Shown here in pieces: positions 1-11,900 of a stretch of DNA of 64,000 nt. Location: assembly GCA_007570785.1 (NCBI GenBank), contig ML664183.1, positions 12,048,416 through 12,112,415 of the forward strand, in the 5' to 3' direction. This DNA is from Antilocapra americana (taxonomy: Eukaryota > Chordata > Mammalia > Artiodactyla > Antilocapridae). The translations under genes and the position numbers were made by a program. A model generated the notes under the pieces. It did not search any database, was not told the DNA's origin, and saw nothing but the letters and a program-made list of their open reading frames with translations. The number at the start of each line of letters is the position of its first letter. Position 1 is the stretch's first letter.

Positions 1-598
1 GTGGCCTGCTGTTGTTGTGGTCTAGGGGGGCCCTTCCCCATGTACCCAGGGGAAGCAAGGGCAATGACAAGGGCCACAAAGCACCACTTCATACCACTCA
101 TGGACAAGCAAAATGGGGAGGAGCCAAAAAAATAGCTAAATTCACATGTAACTTGAAAGCCTCAATTTAGTTATAAGAACTGTTTTCGTCAAGGCTAATA
201 GAACTTCCTGAAAAATCAAAAAAAGCAGTCCCCTCCGGGTCTTCCCCATCATTCCAAGAAAACAATTCTCTCACTCGAAGGAAAAAAAAAAAATGGACAC
301 TAAGGTAGATTACATCCAACTCCCAGTCAGTCCAGCCTCTGGCCAATCTCCAGAATTCCTTGCCCCAGCTGTTTAAGAGATAACTACTCCAAACAACCTC
401 GGAGAAGAACAGGCCCCCTTAAGACAGTAGATTTTCACGTTATATGCCTATATATACTTCCTCTCTTGGGTTAGTGCAGCAGCTCACTAATCTGACTGCT
501 GCCCCTTCTCGCCTCATTAAAGGTGATCTGTTCCTATAAAGTGCCGGTCCCATTCTTTTTCCAGACCTCTCCTTCTCTAACTCCCTTACCCTACATTT
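1..598 (+). repeat. Possible endogenous-retrovirus LTR (solo or partial)
   Basis: The right half resembles an LTR in promoter and leader organisation: a TATA-like stretch (tatatatacttcctc, about 449-463), pyrimidine-rich sequence, a cattaaagg motif near 516 that could serve as a polyadenylation signal, then a T/C-rich segment ending near ccctaca at 598. No gag, pol or env reading frame is visible next to it, so it would be a solo LTR or a truncated end. The left boundary may be cut by the window edge. The family is not identified; this rests on layout alone. Confidence 0.35.
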
Positions 599-1179
599 AT
601 AATGCAGGACAAACATATACTTAACTACATCTGTAGGAAGTCCACCTCAGAACTTACCATTTTAATGAATACTTTTGAAATTAGATTTCTTAGCTAAAGG
701 GAAGAATCAAATAACTGAGCTTCTGAACAGACCAATTCATAAATCAATAAAAAGATTTTATGAAAAAATCTCTTTACATATACATTTTTAACCAAGTGAT
801 TCAACTTGGTATCACCAAGGGACAAATGGACATGTGTGTCCTGATGTGATATAATGGAAGTAATCAGCATCACTTGTGTCATTTCTGGTCCAGTGGTCAA
901 CCTGAATCTAACAATGAGGAAACACTGACAAAAATCCAGATTGTAAGATATTCTGCAAAGCAACTGGTCTTGATAGAAATAAATAACAAAAATAAGCCAG
1001 GAGTACTGTTCTAGATAAAAGGAAACTTAGGAGATACAACAACCACATACAATGTAAGATCCTCGAGTGAATCCTAGATTTAAACAAAAAAAAGCTAAAA
1101 AGAACTTTTTTCAGAACAAGTGTAGGAATTTAAAAATTGACTGTGTTACATGTTAAATTCTGGGGGTGTGATAATAGTG

Positions 1180-1492
1180 TTGTTGCTGTTCAGTCACTAA
1201 GCTGTGTCTGACTGTTTGAGACCCCATGGACTGCAGCACGCTTGTCCTTCACTATCTCCTAGAGTTTGCTCATATCATGTCTGTTGAATCAGAGATGCTA
1301 TTTAACCATCTCATCCTCTGTCATCCCCTTCTCCTTTTGCCTTCAATCTTTCCCAGCATCAGGGTCATTTCCAGTGAGTCAGCTCTGCATCAAGTAGCCA
1401 AAGTATTGGAGCTTCAGTTTCAGCATTATCCTTCCAATGAATATTCAGGGTTGATTTCCTTTAGGATTGACTGATTAGATCTCCTTGGTCCA
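1180..1492 (-). repeat. BovB LINE 3' end, antisense
   Basis: The + strand reads the reverse complement of the BovB 3' tail: the gttcagtcactaag start, then tctcatcctctgtcatccc, tttcccagcatcagggtc and the stretch ending in ccttccaatgaatattcag. It is about 310 bp, 5'-truncated and diverged, with no intact reverse transcriptase. Confidence 0.85.
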
Positions 1493-1629
1493 TTATATAA
1501 AAAGACGTTCTTGCTCTTCAGAGACGAGTGCAATTTTTTTTTACTTTTTGAAAATAATCTTTTATTGGTTTTACTTTTTGGAAATAATCCCCTCCGCCAC
1601 CACTGGTGATTGCTTTTATTTATTTAAAT

Positions 1630-1735
1630 TTTTTTTCCTTTGAACTTTTTATTTTGTATTGGGATATAGCCAATTAATAATGTTGTGATAGTTTCAGGTG
1701 AACAGCAAAGGGACTCAGCCATAGGCAAATGTATT
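1630..1735 (-). repeat. L1 3'UTR fragment, antisense
   Basis: The run ttttgtattgggatatagcc...aatgttgtgatagtttcaggtg...agcaaagggactcagcc is the antisense of the ruminant L1 3'UTR, seen again at 6312, 21246 and 27680. It is short and diverged. Confidence 0.65.
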
Positions 1736-2247
1736 TTTAAGGAGTGAAGTATTGTATTATCTAGAACCTTCTTCCAGATAGTTCAGTTTAAAAAAGAGAG
1801 TGATAAAGCCAAAAGCCAGTGCCCCAAAATTGTAGCAATGATTCTTTCATTTTTTTATTTAAAATAAATTTTAAATATTTCTAAGGAAAATGTAGGAGAA
1901 AAAAGTTTCAGTTTAAATAAATGCTCTGTCTTTCTCACTTAGGATTAAAGTCTATTGGCACATAAAACTTTGATTTTATGGTAAAATCTCTACATACCCA
2001 ATTTTCATCTTCCAAGAGTCAACCTTCTTAAACTTAGCTGTTACAGTGAATTAAAATGTGGTCCGTATTGACTCTACTGAGACACTAACAGTATCTAACG
2101 CGTAGAGTTAGCTTTACAAGTATTTTGTTAGAAAGAGCAAAATTAGTCACTGATTACAGATAATAGCACTAAAAATGGAAGAAAATTAACCTCAGCTTTC
2201 CAGATCATGCAAGCCCTAAGCACATGAAATAACCTTGATCTTTATTT

Positions 2248-2562
2248 AGCTGCTGCTGCTGGTAAGTCACTTTAGTCATGTCCGACTCTGTGCAACCCCA
2301 TAGATGGCAGCCCACCAGGCTCCACCGTCCCTGGGATTTTCCAGGCAAGAATCACTTCAGTTGTTTCCAATTCTGTGTGACCTTATGTCCTGTAGCCCTC
2401 CAGGCTCCTCTGTCCATGGGATTTTCCAGGCAAGAATACTGGAGTGGGTTGCCATGACCTCCTCCAGGGGATCTTCCTAACCCAGGGATCAAACCCACAT
2501 CTCTTATGTCTCCTGCATTGGCAAGCAGGTTCTTCACCCCTGGCACCACCTGGGAAGCCCTA
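2248..2562 (-). repeat. Bov-A monomer joined to Bov-tA SINE, antisense
   Basis: Two units lie head to tail. 2248-2350 carries the Bov-A2-type start (gctgctgctgctggtaagtc) and ends at ttttccaggcaagaatcact. A second copy from about 2356 runs through the tRNA-derived part to accacctgggaagccc at 2562. The tRNA-like B-box region is degraded. Confidence 0.8.
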
Positions 2563-2851
2563 GCTACTAGATATCTGGTGCCAAATGGACAATTCTATTT
2601 AGTTAAATAAACCTTATGCACAGTTGTTACTGAACCCTTTTTCTGATATACAGAGCTTACCTTGAAGCTCATGATGCTTAAGCTTCAGAGCCTTTTCCAA
2701 GGTCCTGCAGTAGGTTCACGCAGTCACACCTAATTTGAGGTTGTGCCTTGTATATTTTTTAGGAAGTTCCCTCAAATTTTAGCGTCAGATCCCACTAAAC
2801 CTTAATCCATCCCTGTTGACATTCAAACATTTTCCCTTTTTGTTTCAACAG

Positions 2852-2914
2852 CTATTTTTCTACAATGTCCACCTGACTCCTTCTGAACTGATGGATGAGA
2901 TCATCAGCATTCGG
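2852..2914 (+). CDS. MYOF: MYOF window exon 1 (C2B, w1-21)
   Basis: 63 nt, phase 0 at both ends. Reads [20 protein letters not shown] plus R, the late strands of the second ferlin C2 domain (C2B). Acceptor ttgtttcaacag, donor gtaagg. The LTPSELMDE stretch is typical of ferlin C2B and is followed directly by the next exon after only 82 bp. Confidence 0.95.
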
Positions 2915-5900
2915 GTAAGGGGGCCACGGAGTAGGAGGGTAGGGCTCACTAGCTGCCAGATGAAGCTGGTAATCTCACCACTCTCCTTTCTTCCAGGTTT
3001 ATAATTCCCATTCTCTGCGGGCAGATTCTCTGATGGGGGAGTTTAAGGTGGGTGTCCACTGTCTGTTTCATTCAACTTGGGTCAAAGATGTGCACTTTCA
3101 TGATGAGGAATCTGGTTCCTGGCCAGGACTCAGGGCACCCATCTTGGTGACATCAGAAGGTTATATGTAAGGCATTGATGCGTGATCATTGCTGAAAGCC
3201 AGACACAAATGTTGTGGGGGCAAGAAGCCAGTTGAGTGTCCTCTGACCAGAGTCTAGTCAACTTCCAAAGTACAGCACTTAGCACTTAGTCCCGCACTTA
3301 GTCCTAGAGCAAGATGCCTGGGAGCTGCCATACCAGGGCCCTTCACAGAGTTCCTGCTGTGGCTAGAAGCCCAGCACACTGCTACAGAGGAAAGAGTACT
3401 TGCCCACGGCAAGAAGCCCATTACCCCGTGGTGGCCCAGAGCTCTATCTGTTAAGTCAAGTATTATAAATCTGGCATATGAAAGGTAAGCCAATCCAGGG
3501 AAGAGAATCAAAGTACTTTTCCAAGCAGTTCACATTGGACTTATTGATAAAGATTTGGTTGTGCCTTCTCAGCGATTCCACATGGAATGAGCTGCTTCTT
3601 GAAGCGAGTCTTGGAAGATGCTTTGGGTCACTTTGTACTCTGTCTGCCATTAACTAGCCACTTGTAAACCTCTCTGATGCTTAGTTTCTTCATCTGCAAG
3701 ATGGGATTATTGTGAAATTGAGGTGAGATACAATATATAAAGCTCCTAGCTCTTGGCACATTGGAGTGCCCAAAGGGTCTGTTGATATTAGTATTAGAGT
3801 TAATTGGAGGAAAAGGTGGAGGACTACTCAACAAGTAGTCCATAGTGTGACCGTGGTCCAGGTTTGCTTGGGTCTGAGGGTTTCCTCAGAATGTGAGACT
3901 TGTCCCAAGCAAACCAGGCCACATCGGTCACTGTGTCACTTCCAGCTGTGAGACTAGCTCATCCATTCAAAATGATGGATTGAGAGCCTTCCGTGTGTCA
4001 CACATCAAAGGAGGCATTGGGTATACAGAGACAGTAAGACGGAAATGGTGGGTCTTAAAGCAAGCTGTCCAGTCAAAAGCCTTATTTTTTTAAGTGTAAT
4101 AATAATGATAGATTCTAGAAGTGACTGAACTGATTGTAAAATTTGTTTGAACTACTGTAAATTATTTTTTCCCAGATCGATGTTGGATTTGTTTATGATG
4201 AACCTGGTAAGTAATGTTTTCCCATGAACTTGAAGACTCTGGGGATCAAGAAAATTTGAGGGACCAAAAAATCAAAAACGATGTTTTTCTTGATTGAGAA
4301 AAGGAAAGGCTATACCCAGCGGGAATTACGATAGCAGTTTAGTAAGGATGTCTTTTTTATAATCTAATGGTAATCATCCTAATGGAAACAAATTTCTCTG
4401 TTCTGTGAGGCTACTTTAACCTTGTCAAAATCAAATTATAGAACCAGTGACTAGAGCTTAGAGAGTCTTGTTCAGTCACCCCAGGGCAGGACGTGGGTGG
4501 AGAGTCAGTGTGAAGGAGAGAGCATTAAAACAGAGCTTCACTGGGGAGTATGGCGCTCATGAGACTCACTGGAGGAAATACTTGGTTATCTTACCGCATG
4601 GAGTCATGGACCTGCCAGCTTCTCTTTAGAGTATTCTGTCCTTTTACACCTTCTTTATTTTAGGTCATGCTGTCATGAGGAAATGGCTTCTCCTCAATGA
4701 CCCTGAAGATGCCAGCTCTGGTGCTAAAGGCTACATGAAAGTCAGCATGTTCGTCCTGGGAACCGGAGATGAGTCTCCTGTGAGCTCCACATTCTCTCTC
4801 CTCTACATTTTTTCACTAGGAAAGAGGACCAAGAGTTAAGCAAGTGGGCACCAGTCACTGTGAAATGGAGCAGAGCCTCCAATCAACAACCCCAATCCTT
4901 CAGTTTTCTGGAATTTGTTATTTTCTTCACAACAGAATTATTATTCAAGCTCACTTAGCTCCTTCCTGGTGTCTGTGAGCAGGTTTTTCATTCAGTAAAG
5001 ATATGTGTGTTTTTACGAGTTCCCCACATCACTGCATCTACAGAACCTGGCTCCGCTGCAGAATCAGGCATTGCTACCTAAGAGGACAGTTGTTATTCTA
5101 GAAAATTTGGCAGCAAGCCAGTAGCCAGAAAGAAAGTAAAAGAGCTTCAGTAACTGTCTCTCTATTTAGCGCTCAGAAGATTAAAAAGGACACATTGTTT
5201 TCTTGTAGTGTATTGGTCGAAGAAACATGAGCATTGATTTTGTAGGGCAGTTTTGAGGTTGAATTGATGCTAAACTTGTAAGTTCGAAACACAGGAAATC
5301 CTAATGAAAACAGTTATGATTGGTTTTATTTTAACAAGCACAAATTTGGCCTCTTGAAGAGCTGCTTTCCTATGTGTATAATTTGCCACTCTGTGTCCCC
5401 AATAGCCTGAGAAACAAGATCGTGATAATGACAGTGATGATGTGGAAAGTAACTTGTTACTCCCTGCTGGCATTGCCCTGCGGTGGGTGACCTTCCTGCT
5501 GAAGATCTACCGAGCAGAGGACATTCCCCAGAGTATGTATTGATTTAATCCAGCCCCAGGATTGTCAGTTACCTGCATGATTACATATGATAAAAAATAA
5601 TCATACTCCAAGTAGTGTTGGTGCCCCCTTGCCATACGTCTTTCTTCTTAAAGGCCTTCATAGAGTTATTTCCATTCATTTTGGTCCTATTGAAAACTAC
5701 CTAAGCATATTTAATGGGCGGCCTGTTGGTTCCTCACCCGTGGCCCTTTTGGAGCCTTTGACCCATTCATCTCTGTTCTTTCTCTCTTCTGGGTTCCACA
5801 CTTTTCCCTCATTCTAAAGGATACCAAACAGAGGTCAGCGGTCAGCATTGCCAACTCCTTTCATCCCAAATGAAACTGAAGTTCTATAAACAGATAAATG

Positions 5901-8900
5901 TGTTTGTTATCAGAGTATTAAAAATGGCTGAGCCTAAGCCGTAAGTGCCAATAACTAGAAGTCTGTCACTATCTATTAAGAAGTTGGGTGCATTTAAGAA
6001 AATCACTTAGAGTGATTCCATTCACAGAGGCTAATCTAGTTGCTCGCCTGTCCTTGCTGAGGACCTGGCACCCTCTCTGCCTTGCCTGGTGTGCCTGCTT
6101 CCTGCTGGGCCCTGGGACATAGGACCCTCTCCCCATTCTCAGGAGGCAGCATCACTGTACAGGTCATGGAGCTCTTCAGGACTTGCTACTTTTCCGGGAA
6201 CCCCTCCCCTCTAATGCCTCCCCAGACCATCTTTCCCTCGGAAATATCTTAAATGAAGTAAATAAATTAAACCTCAGGTTATAATATCTACCTGGGCCTG
6301 TTCAGCTGAACTCTATTCACTTTTTTAAATTGGAGTATAATGACTTTACAATGTTGGGTTAGTTTCTGCCATATAACAAAGTGAATCAGTTGTCTGTATA
6401 CATATACCCCCTCCCTCTTGTGCCTCCCTCCCACCCCCACCCCGCCCCTCTAGGTCATCACAGAGCACTGAGCTGAGGTCCCTGTGCTATACAGCAGCTT
6501 CCCACGGGCTATTTTACACATGGTAGCATATGTACATCAGTGCTATTCTCTGTTTGACCCACTCTCCCCTTCCTCTGCTGTGTCCACAAGTCCATTTTCT
6601 ACGTCTGCATCTCTGTTCCTGCCCTACAAGTAGGTTTATCAGTATCATTTTTCTAGATTCCATATATATGTGTTAATATATGATATTTGTTTTTCTTCTT
6701 CTGACTGACCTCACTCTGATAGACACTAGGTTCATCCACATCACTACAAATGACCCAATTTCTTTCCTTTTTATGGCTGAGTAGTATTCCATTGTATATA
6801 TGTGCCACATATTCTTTATCCATTCATCTGTCAATGGACATCTAGGTTGCTTCCATGTCCTGGCTATTGTAAATAGTGCTGCAGTGAACTTTGGGGTTCA
6901 TGTATATTTTTGAATTATGGTTTTTTTCAGGGTGTATGCCCAGTAGTAGGATTGCTGGGTCTTACGGTAATTCTGTTTTTAGTTTTATAAGCAACTTCCT
7001 TACTCTTCTCCATGGTGGCTGTATCAATTTACATTTCCACCAATAGTGCAAGATCTATTCACTTCTAAGTTTGTTAAAACAGAGTTCTGTTGTTTGAGGT
7101 GATTAAACACGTTATGATTATGCCACATTTCCTGGAGTTACTCAAAAAAAGATGAAGCCTATATGTTGACCTAAAGAACATTTTTAAAATCACAACTAGG
7201 CCTCAGTTTTTTAATTACCCTGTTTGGATGGACTTTATTGAGGAAACCCTGTTGGTTTCCTCAATAAAAAAAGTGATTGATTCTCAACATAGTAATTTAT
7301 TGATTTTTTTTTTCTAAGATGCTCCTGTTAATTTTTAAATTTTGTGGGGAGAATGTGTTTTCTCTTTCTTTCAGCTAAGACAAAGCATTTCTGCAATCCA
7401 GTGCCACTGGTCCTTGCCACTTTTCAGAATGATTCTAGTTGCAATGGTTTTTCCATACAGGAGACAATTTTTAATTTTGCTGAGTGATTTCTGTTCTCTT
7501 AAGAGAATCAGATTTGATTTCTTCTGTGATGTGTTCCTTTCCAGTGGATGATGCCTTCTCACAGACAGTAAAGGAAATATTTGGAGGCATCGCTGATAAG
7601 AAGAACCTAGTGGACCCTTTTGTAGAAGTTTCTTTTGCTGGAAAAAAGGTTTGTATGTGATCTCAATGTAGATGCCTTTAGAAACATGTATTTAAACCAC
7701 TTTGCTTCCCTTGGAGTGATTTCTTGCTTGTTCTTTTTTAAGTAGCCCCCTGATGATCTGGGCACTGTTCTGGAACACAGATTATCAGACTCTGAACATG
7801 CCAGACATCTTAGAGGTTTATTTTGGAGTGGAAAGTATGCAGGACTCAAATTAGAAAGATTTGGTCTTTTGTAAGAGTAGCAGAAATGATTTCCCAGGTC
7901 CCAGCATTTTCTTACTCCGAGGCAAATCCCTAGCCAGCAACAGTGATCCCTGGTCAATGCGGCAGGAGTCCCCACCCTCTGAAATCTAATGCCTGATGAT
8001 GTGAAGTGGAGCTGATGTAATAACAACAGAAAAAACTGCACAATAAATGTAATGCACTTGAATCATCCTGAAGCCACCTCCACTCCCCGTCCATGGAAAA
8101 ACTGTCTTTCACAAAACTGGTCCCTGATGCCAAAAAGATCGGGAACCGCTATGTAGAGGAGAGCCTCCAGTACCCTGCTGCCCATTTCTATCATGTTTCT
8201 TACCCACCATGTCCCAGTGAGCTACAGAAACTGGAGAGCCTGGCAGGGGAGCCCGTCTCAGTCCTCTGGTGAGAGTTGAGGGACTCTTGGTGTAGGAACA
8301 CCTGTGACTACCACTTTTACCTACGAAGATGGTCAAAGATTATAGAGTGGGATTCCGAAGTAGAATAACGCTGTACCACAGTCAGTTCTAGGCATGAGGA
8401 AGTAGCATCTACTACATATTGGAACCATGTGTGTGTGAAAGTGAGGTTTGGCAGCACACACAGGGTTATGTCCCAGGAGAGTCAGTGGGAGTTGTCAGAA
8501 AAAGCCTCAGTTCTGGAGCTAAACGAGGCCAGATTTAAATTCAGACTTCACATCACTCCATAGCAAATGAAGTCAAATTCTTTAACCTTTGAGTCTCAAT
8601 TTCCTGAATTACATATGAGGATAAGGACAATCTCATAGGATTGTTGAAAAGAGTTCATTAATTCAGGAAGTAAACAGCAGGAGCCTGCGAAGTATCAGAT
8701 ACTGTCCCTCACGTAGAAGATAAAGAAGTGAGCAGGACAGTCTTTACTCTCATGGAGCTTACTGTGTGATAGAAGGGACAACAGTAGGCAAGCAGATAAA
8801 AAGTTGCATAATTTCAGTTAGTGCTGAATACTAAGCAGAAAATAAAGAAGGGGATAAGAAGTGATGGATGCAGGGTGTTTGGAGGGGTATCCAATTAGTT

Positions 8901-11900
8901 TATCAAGTAGGATATCTTGGAGGAAGTGACATTTGAACAGAGGCCTGGAAAATGCAGGGATATTGGTGGGGGGAGGGCTTCCAGGCAGAAGGAAGAGCAG
9001 ATGTAAAGGCCCCAGGGAGGAGATATGTCCACAGTGGATGAATGCCAACATGGCTGGGGTGGAGCAAGCAAGGGATGAAATCAAGAGATGAGCTCAGAGA
9101 GATGAGGTGAGGTGGGCAGGCAGGGCTTTATCAGGCAGAGGATGAATCAGGACTTAGTATTCTAAGTACGCCTGGGAACTGACTGAAGATGCTACACGGG
9201 GAGGGACATGAAAGTGAGGAGGAAGTGGAGATCCAGATGGGAACCAACTACAGGCATCTGGGGCGAGATCAGATGAAAATAGGGGTGTCAGCATTTTTTG
9301 ATGGATTGGATGAGGCACGTGAAGGAAAGAGAGGGGTTGACTCTGGTTCAAACCTGAACACCCTTGGGAACAACAGTGGAAAGATAGCTAGTTTGGGGAG
9401 CAGGGAGAAGGGCTGGTGGGCAGGATCAAAAGTTATGTTTGGACATTTTAGTGAAGAAATGCGTATCAGACAGTATGTAACAAGTGTCCACCTGCCAATG
9501 CAGGAGACCCAAGTTTGACCCCTGGGTTGAGAAGATCCCCTGGAGAAGGAGATAGCAAAGCACTCCTGTATTTTTGGCTGGGAAATCCCATGGACAGAGG
9601 AGCCTGGCGGGCTACAATCCATGGGGTTGCAAAAGAGCTGGGTACCACTTAACAACTAAACAACAAGTACTCACTAATGGCAACTCTTGCATCATTACAC
9701 TAATCCAATATTAAAATTTGGCAATTTGAAACTAGCTCTTAGTGCATAGAAGAAGCAAAGATCAATATACTAAACCCATGTCATATTTTACCAAATTGTT
9801 ATTAAGAAAACTTTAATGAGGTTACCAAGTCTATGGGCTTCCCTGGTGGCTCAGCTGGTAAAGAATCTGCCTGCAATGTGCGGGACCTGGGTTTGATCCC
9901 TGGGTTGGGAAGATCCTCTGGAGAAGGGAACAGCTACCCACTCCAGTATTCTGGGCCTGGAGAACTATTCCATGGGGTCGCAAAAAGTCAGACACAACGG
10001 AGTGACCAAGTCTATAACATAAGTATGCTAGAATCATAATCCACTATGCATATATTATAAACTTTCAAAAATTAGAAATTTGAAGACCTACTCTGTTTTG
10101 ATGATTTTACAGGTTTGCACAAATATAATTGAGAAAAATGCCAACCCTGAGTGGAATCAAGTCGTTAATCTTCAGATCAAGGTTTGGCTTTCTTTTCTTT
10201 TAAAAAAAAAGTATGAACACCCTAGTAGTTACTGAACAAGTTGAGAAATAACTACTTTTTTCCTCTTTTAACAGTTTCCTTCAGTGTGTGAAAAAATAAA
10301 ACTGACAATATATGACTGGTGAGTTAAAAAAGACGTGTCTAATTGCAAATTGGAGAAGTAAATATTTGGATTTTGAGAAACTTTAGATGGTCTAAACCTT
10401 ACTTTTCAGGACATTTGCTTTTCTTGCAAACAAAGTGGTACACTGCTCCTGGAATCAGGTGTTTTCTTTAAAAATAACAGCAGTAGCTGTTGCAGAAAAG
10501 CTTTGGATAGCTTGGTTCAACTACTCATGAACAAACGGAAGGAAAATGATCTGAATATACCCCAAGATAAGAAATTAAGGCTTTAAATACTACTAGGCTG
10601 TCCAAAATAGACTTCAGAAGTGGAGTAAACTATTTCTAGGGAAGAATCAGTCAAAACATTCTGAGAGCTGTTCTCTGTCATTGTTAGAAAGGAAATTGGA
10701 CAGAGCTTCCTATGGGATTGAATGCAAAGAAAATTTGTTGAAAGATTCTGATGAACTTCATACTAGACCAGCATCCTAGCAATGACTGGCTGTAATGAGG
10801 CTCTTCTTGGGTGTAGTTGGATGGGGCATTCAGCTGGCAGCCCTTAGCTCCCCGAGAATAGAAAAGATAAATAGCATCATCATTGGTGCTGGCATCATCG
10901 CGACCAGCACCACCACCGTCAGAGTTTATTATGATGTTAGCTGCTATGTTCTGAGCGCTGCTAGTGGCAGGTGCTGTGCCTCTTGCCTTCCCTACACTAT
11001 TCCATTTAATCTTTAGAGGAGCCCTATGGAATAGAGACTATTATTAGTTCATTTTGCAGATGAAGACTGAGGCTCAGAGAGGTCAGGTGACTTGCCCACA
11101 GTCACTCAGAGACTCAGTTGAGTTCCCAACCTGTCTGGCCCTGATGTTTCCTTTGGCTAAATGTATTTGACTTCCATTAGTTAGTTCCCTCTTGGCACTA
11201 TGGTAACAGCACACTTTGGGAGGAGGGGAGAAGGCTTTATTTTGTTCAGTAACCACATCATAATTCATTGAGGTCCATGAAGGGGCCTGAGGACAAAATG
11301 CCCCTTCCAATGAATGTGAGATCATTTAAGTCACTTGGACCCTCAGTTGACACCCCAAAGGTGCGCCAGGGGCCTCCAGAACTCTCGGGAGTGTGCGTTT
11401 GGGCCCTATATAGCTCAGATGACCACTCTGGCCTGCTGATGCCACAGTGGGAGGATCGCTGGCTGAGTCATCCTAGAGTCGTCGATGGTCACAGCAGATG
11501 TGGGTTTTCCCCTGATCTAGTCGGCCCTCTTCAAAGCAATGGTAGATTCAGACGTGCAGAGAGACCCTGTTTAACTGGGGAATCTTTGGATCCAGATCTT
11601 TGGTTACATACCCTGTAGGTGTTTGCACAACTGAGGGAAAGCTAAGGATTCTTGAAATGTAGTCTAGACGCCTCTGGATGGACTGAGAGGATGCAAGCTC
11701 CACACATGTGGCTTAATAACCCCCAAATAGTAATTTTTTCCTCATGTATACTGTTGTTAATTAGTCACTTTCTGTAACCTAATTTTATTAAACCATATAT
11801 GTAACACAGAACTGCCATAATATATAATAATATACTATAGTATAATCTTTTCTCAAAATACTGAGTGACACTTTCCTCCCTCCTGTGGAGTTCTAAACTT

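Larger units (their letters stand above)
1..2851 (+). other. MYOF: MYOF intron upstream of window exon 1 (3' part)
   Basis: No exon is recognisable here. The preceding myoferlin exon, which should end in the C2B segment just before LFFYNV, is not present, so this is the 3' part of an intron. It holds an LTR-like block at the left edge, a BovB 3' piece, an L1 3' piece and Bov-A/Bov-tA SINE sequence, listed separately. The stretch 600-1180 shows nothing I can classify. The last bases before exon 1 (ttgtttcaacag) form its acceptor. Confidence 0.7.
7649..10112 (+). other. MYOF: Intron 6
   Basis: 2.5 kb. A MIR, a long ancient repeat-like stretch and two Bov-tA SINEs occupy most of it. 7649-8510 shows nothing I can classify. 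Confidence 0.6.

Noticed and set aside
449..463. TATA-like motif as a MYOF promoter
   Set aside because: It sits within an LTR-like block in an internal intron, well downstream of where the MYOF 5' end must lie.
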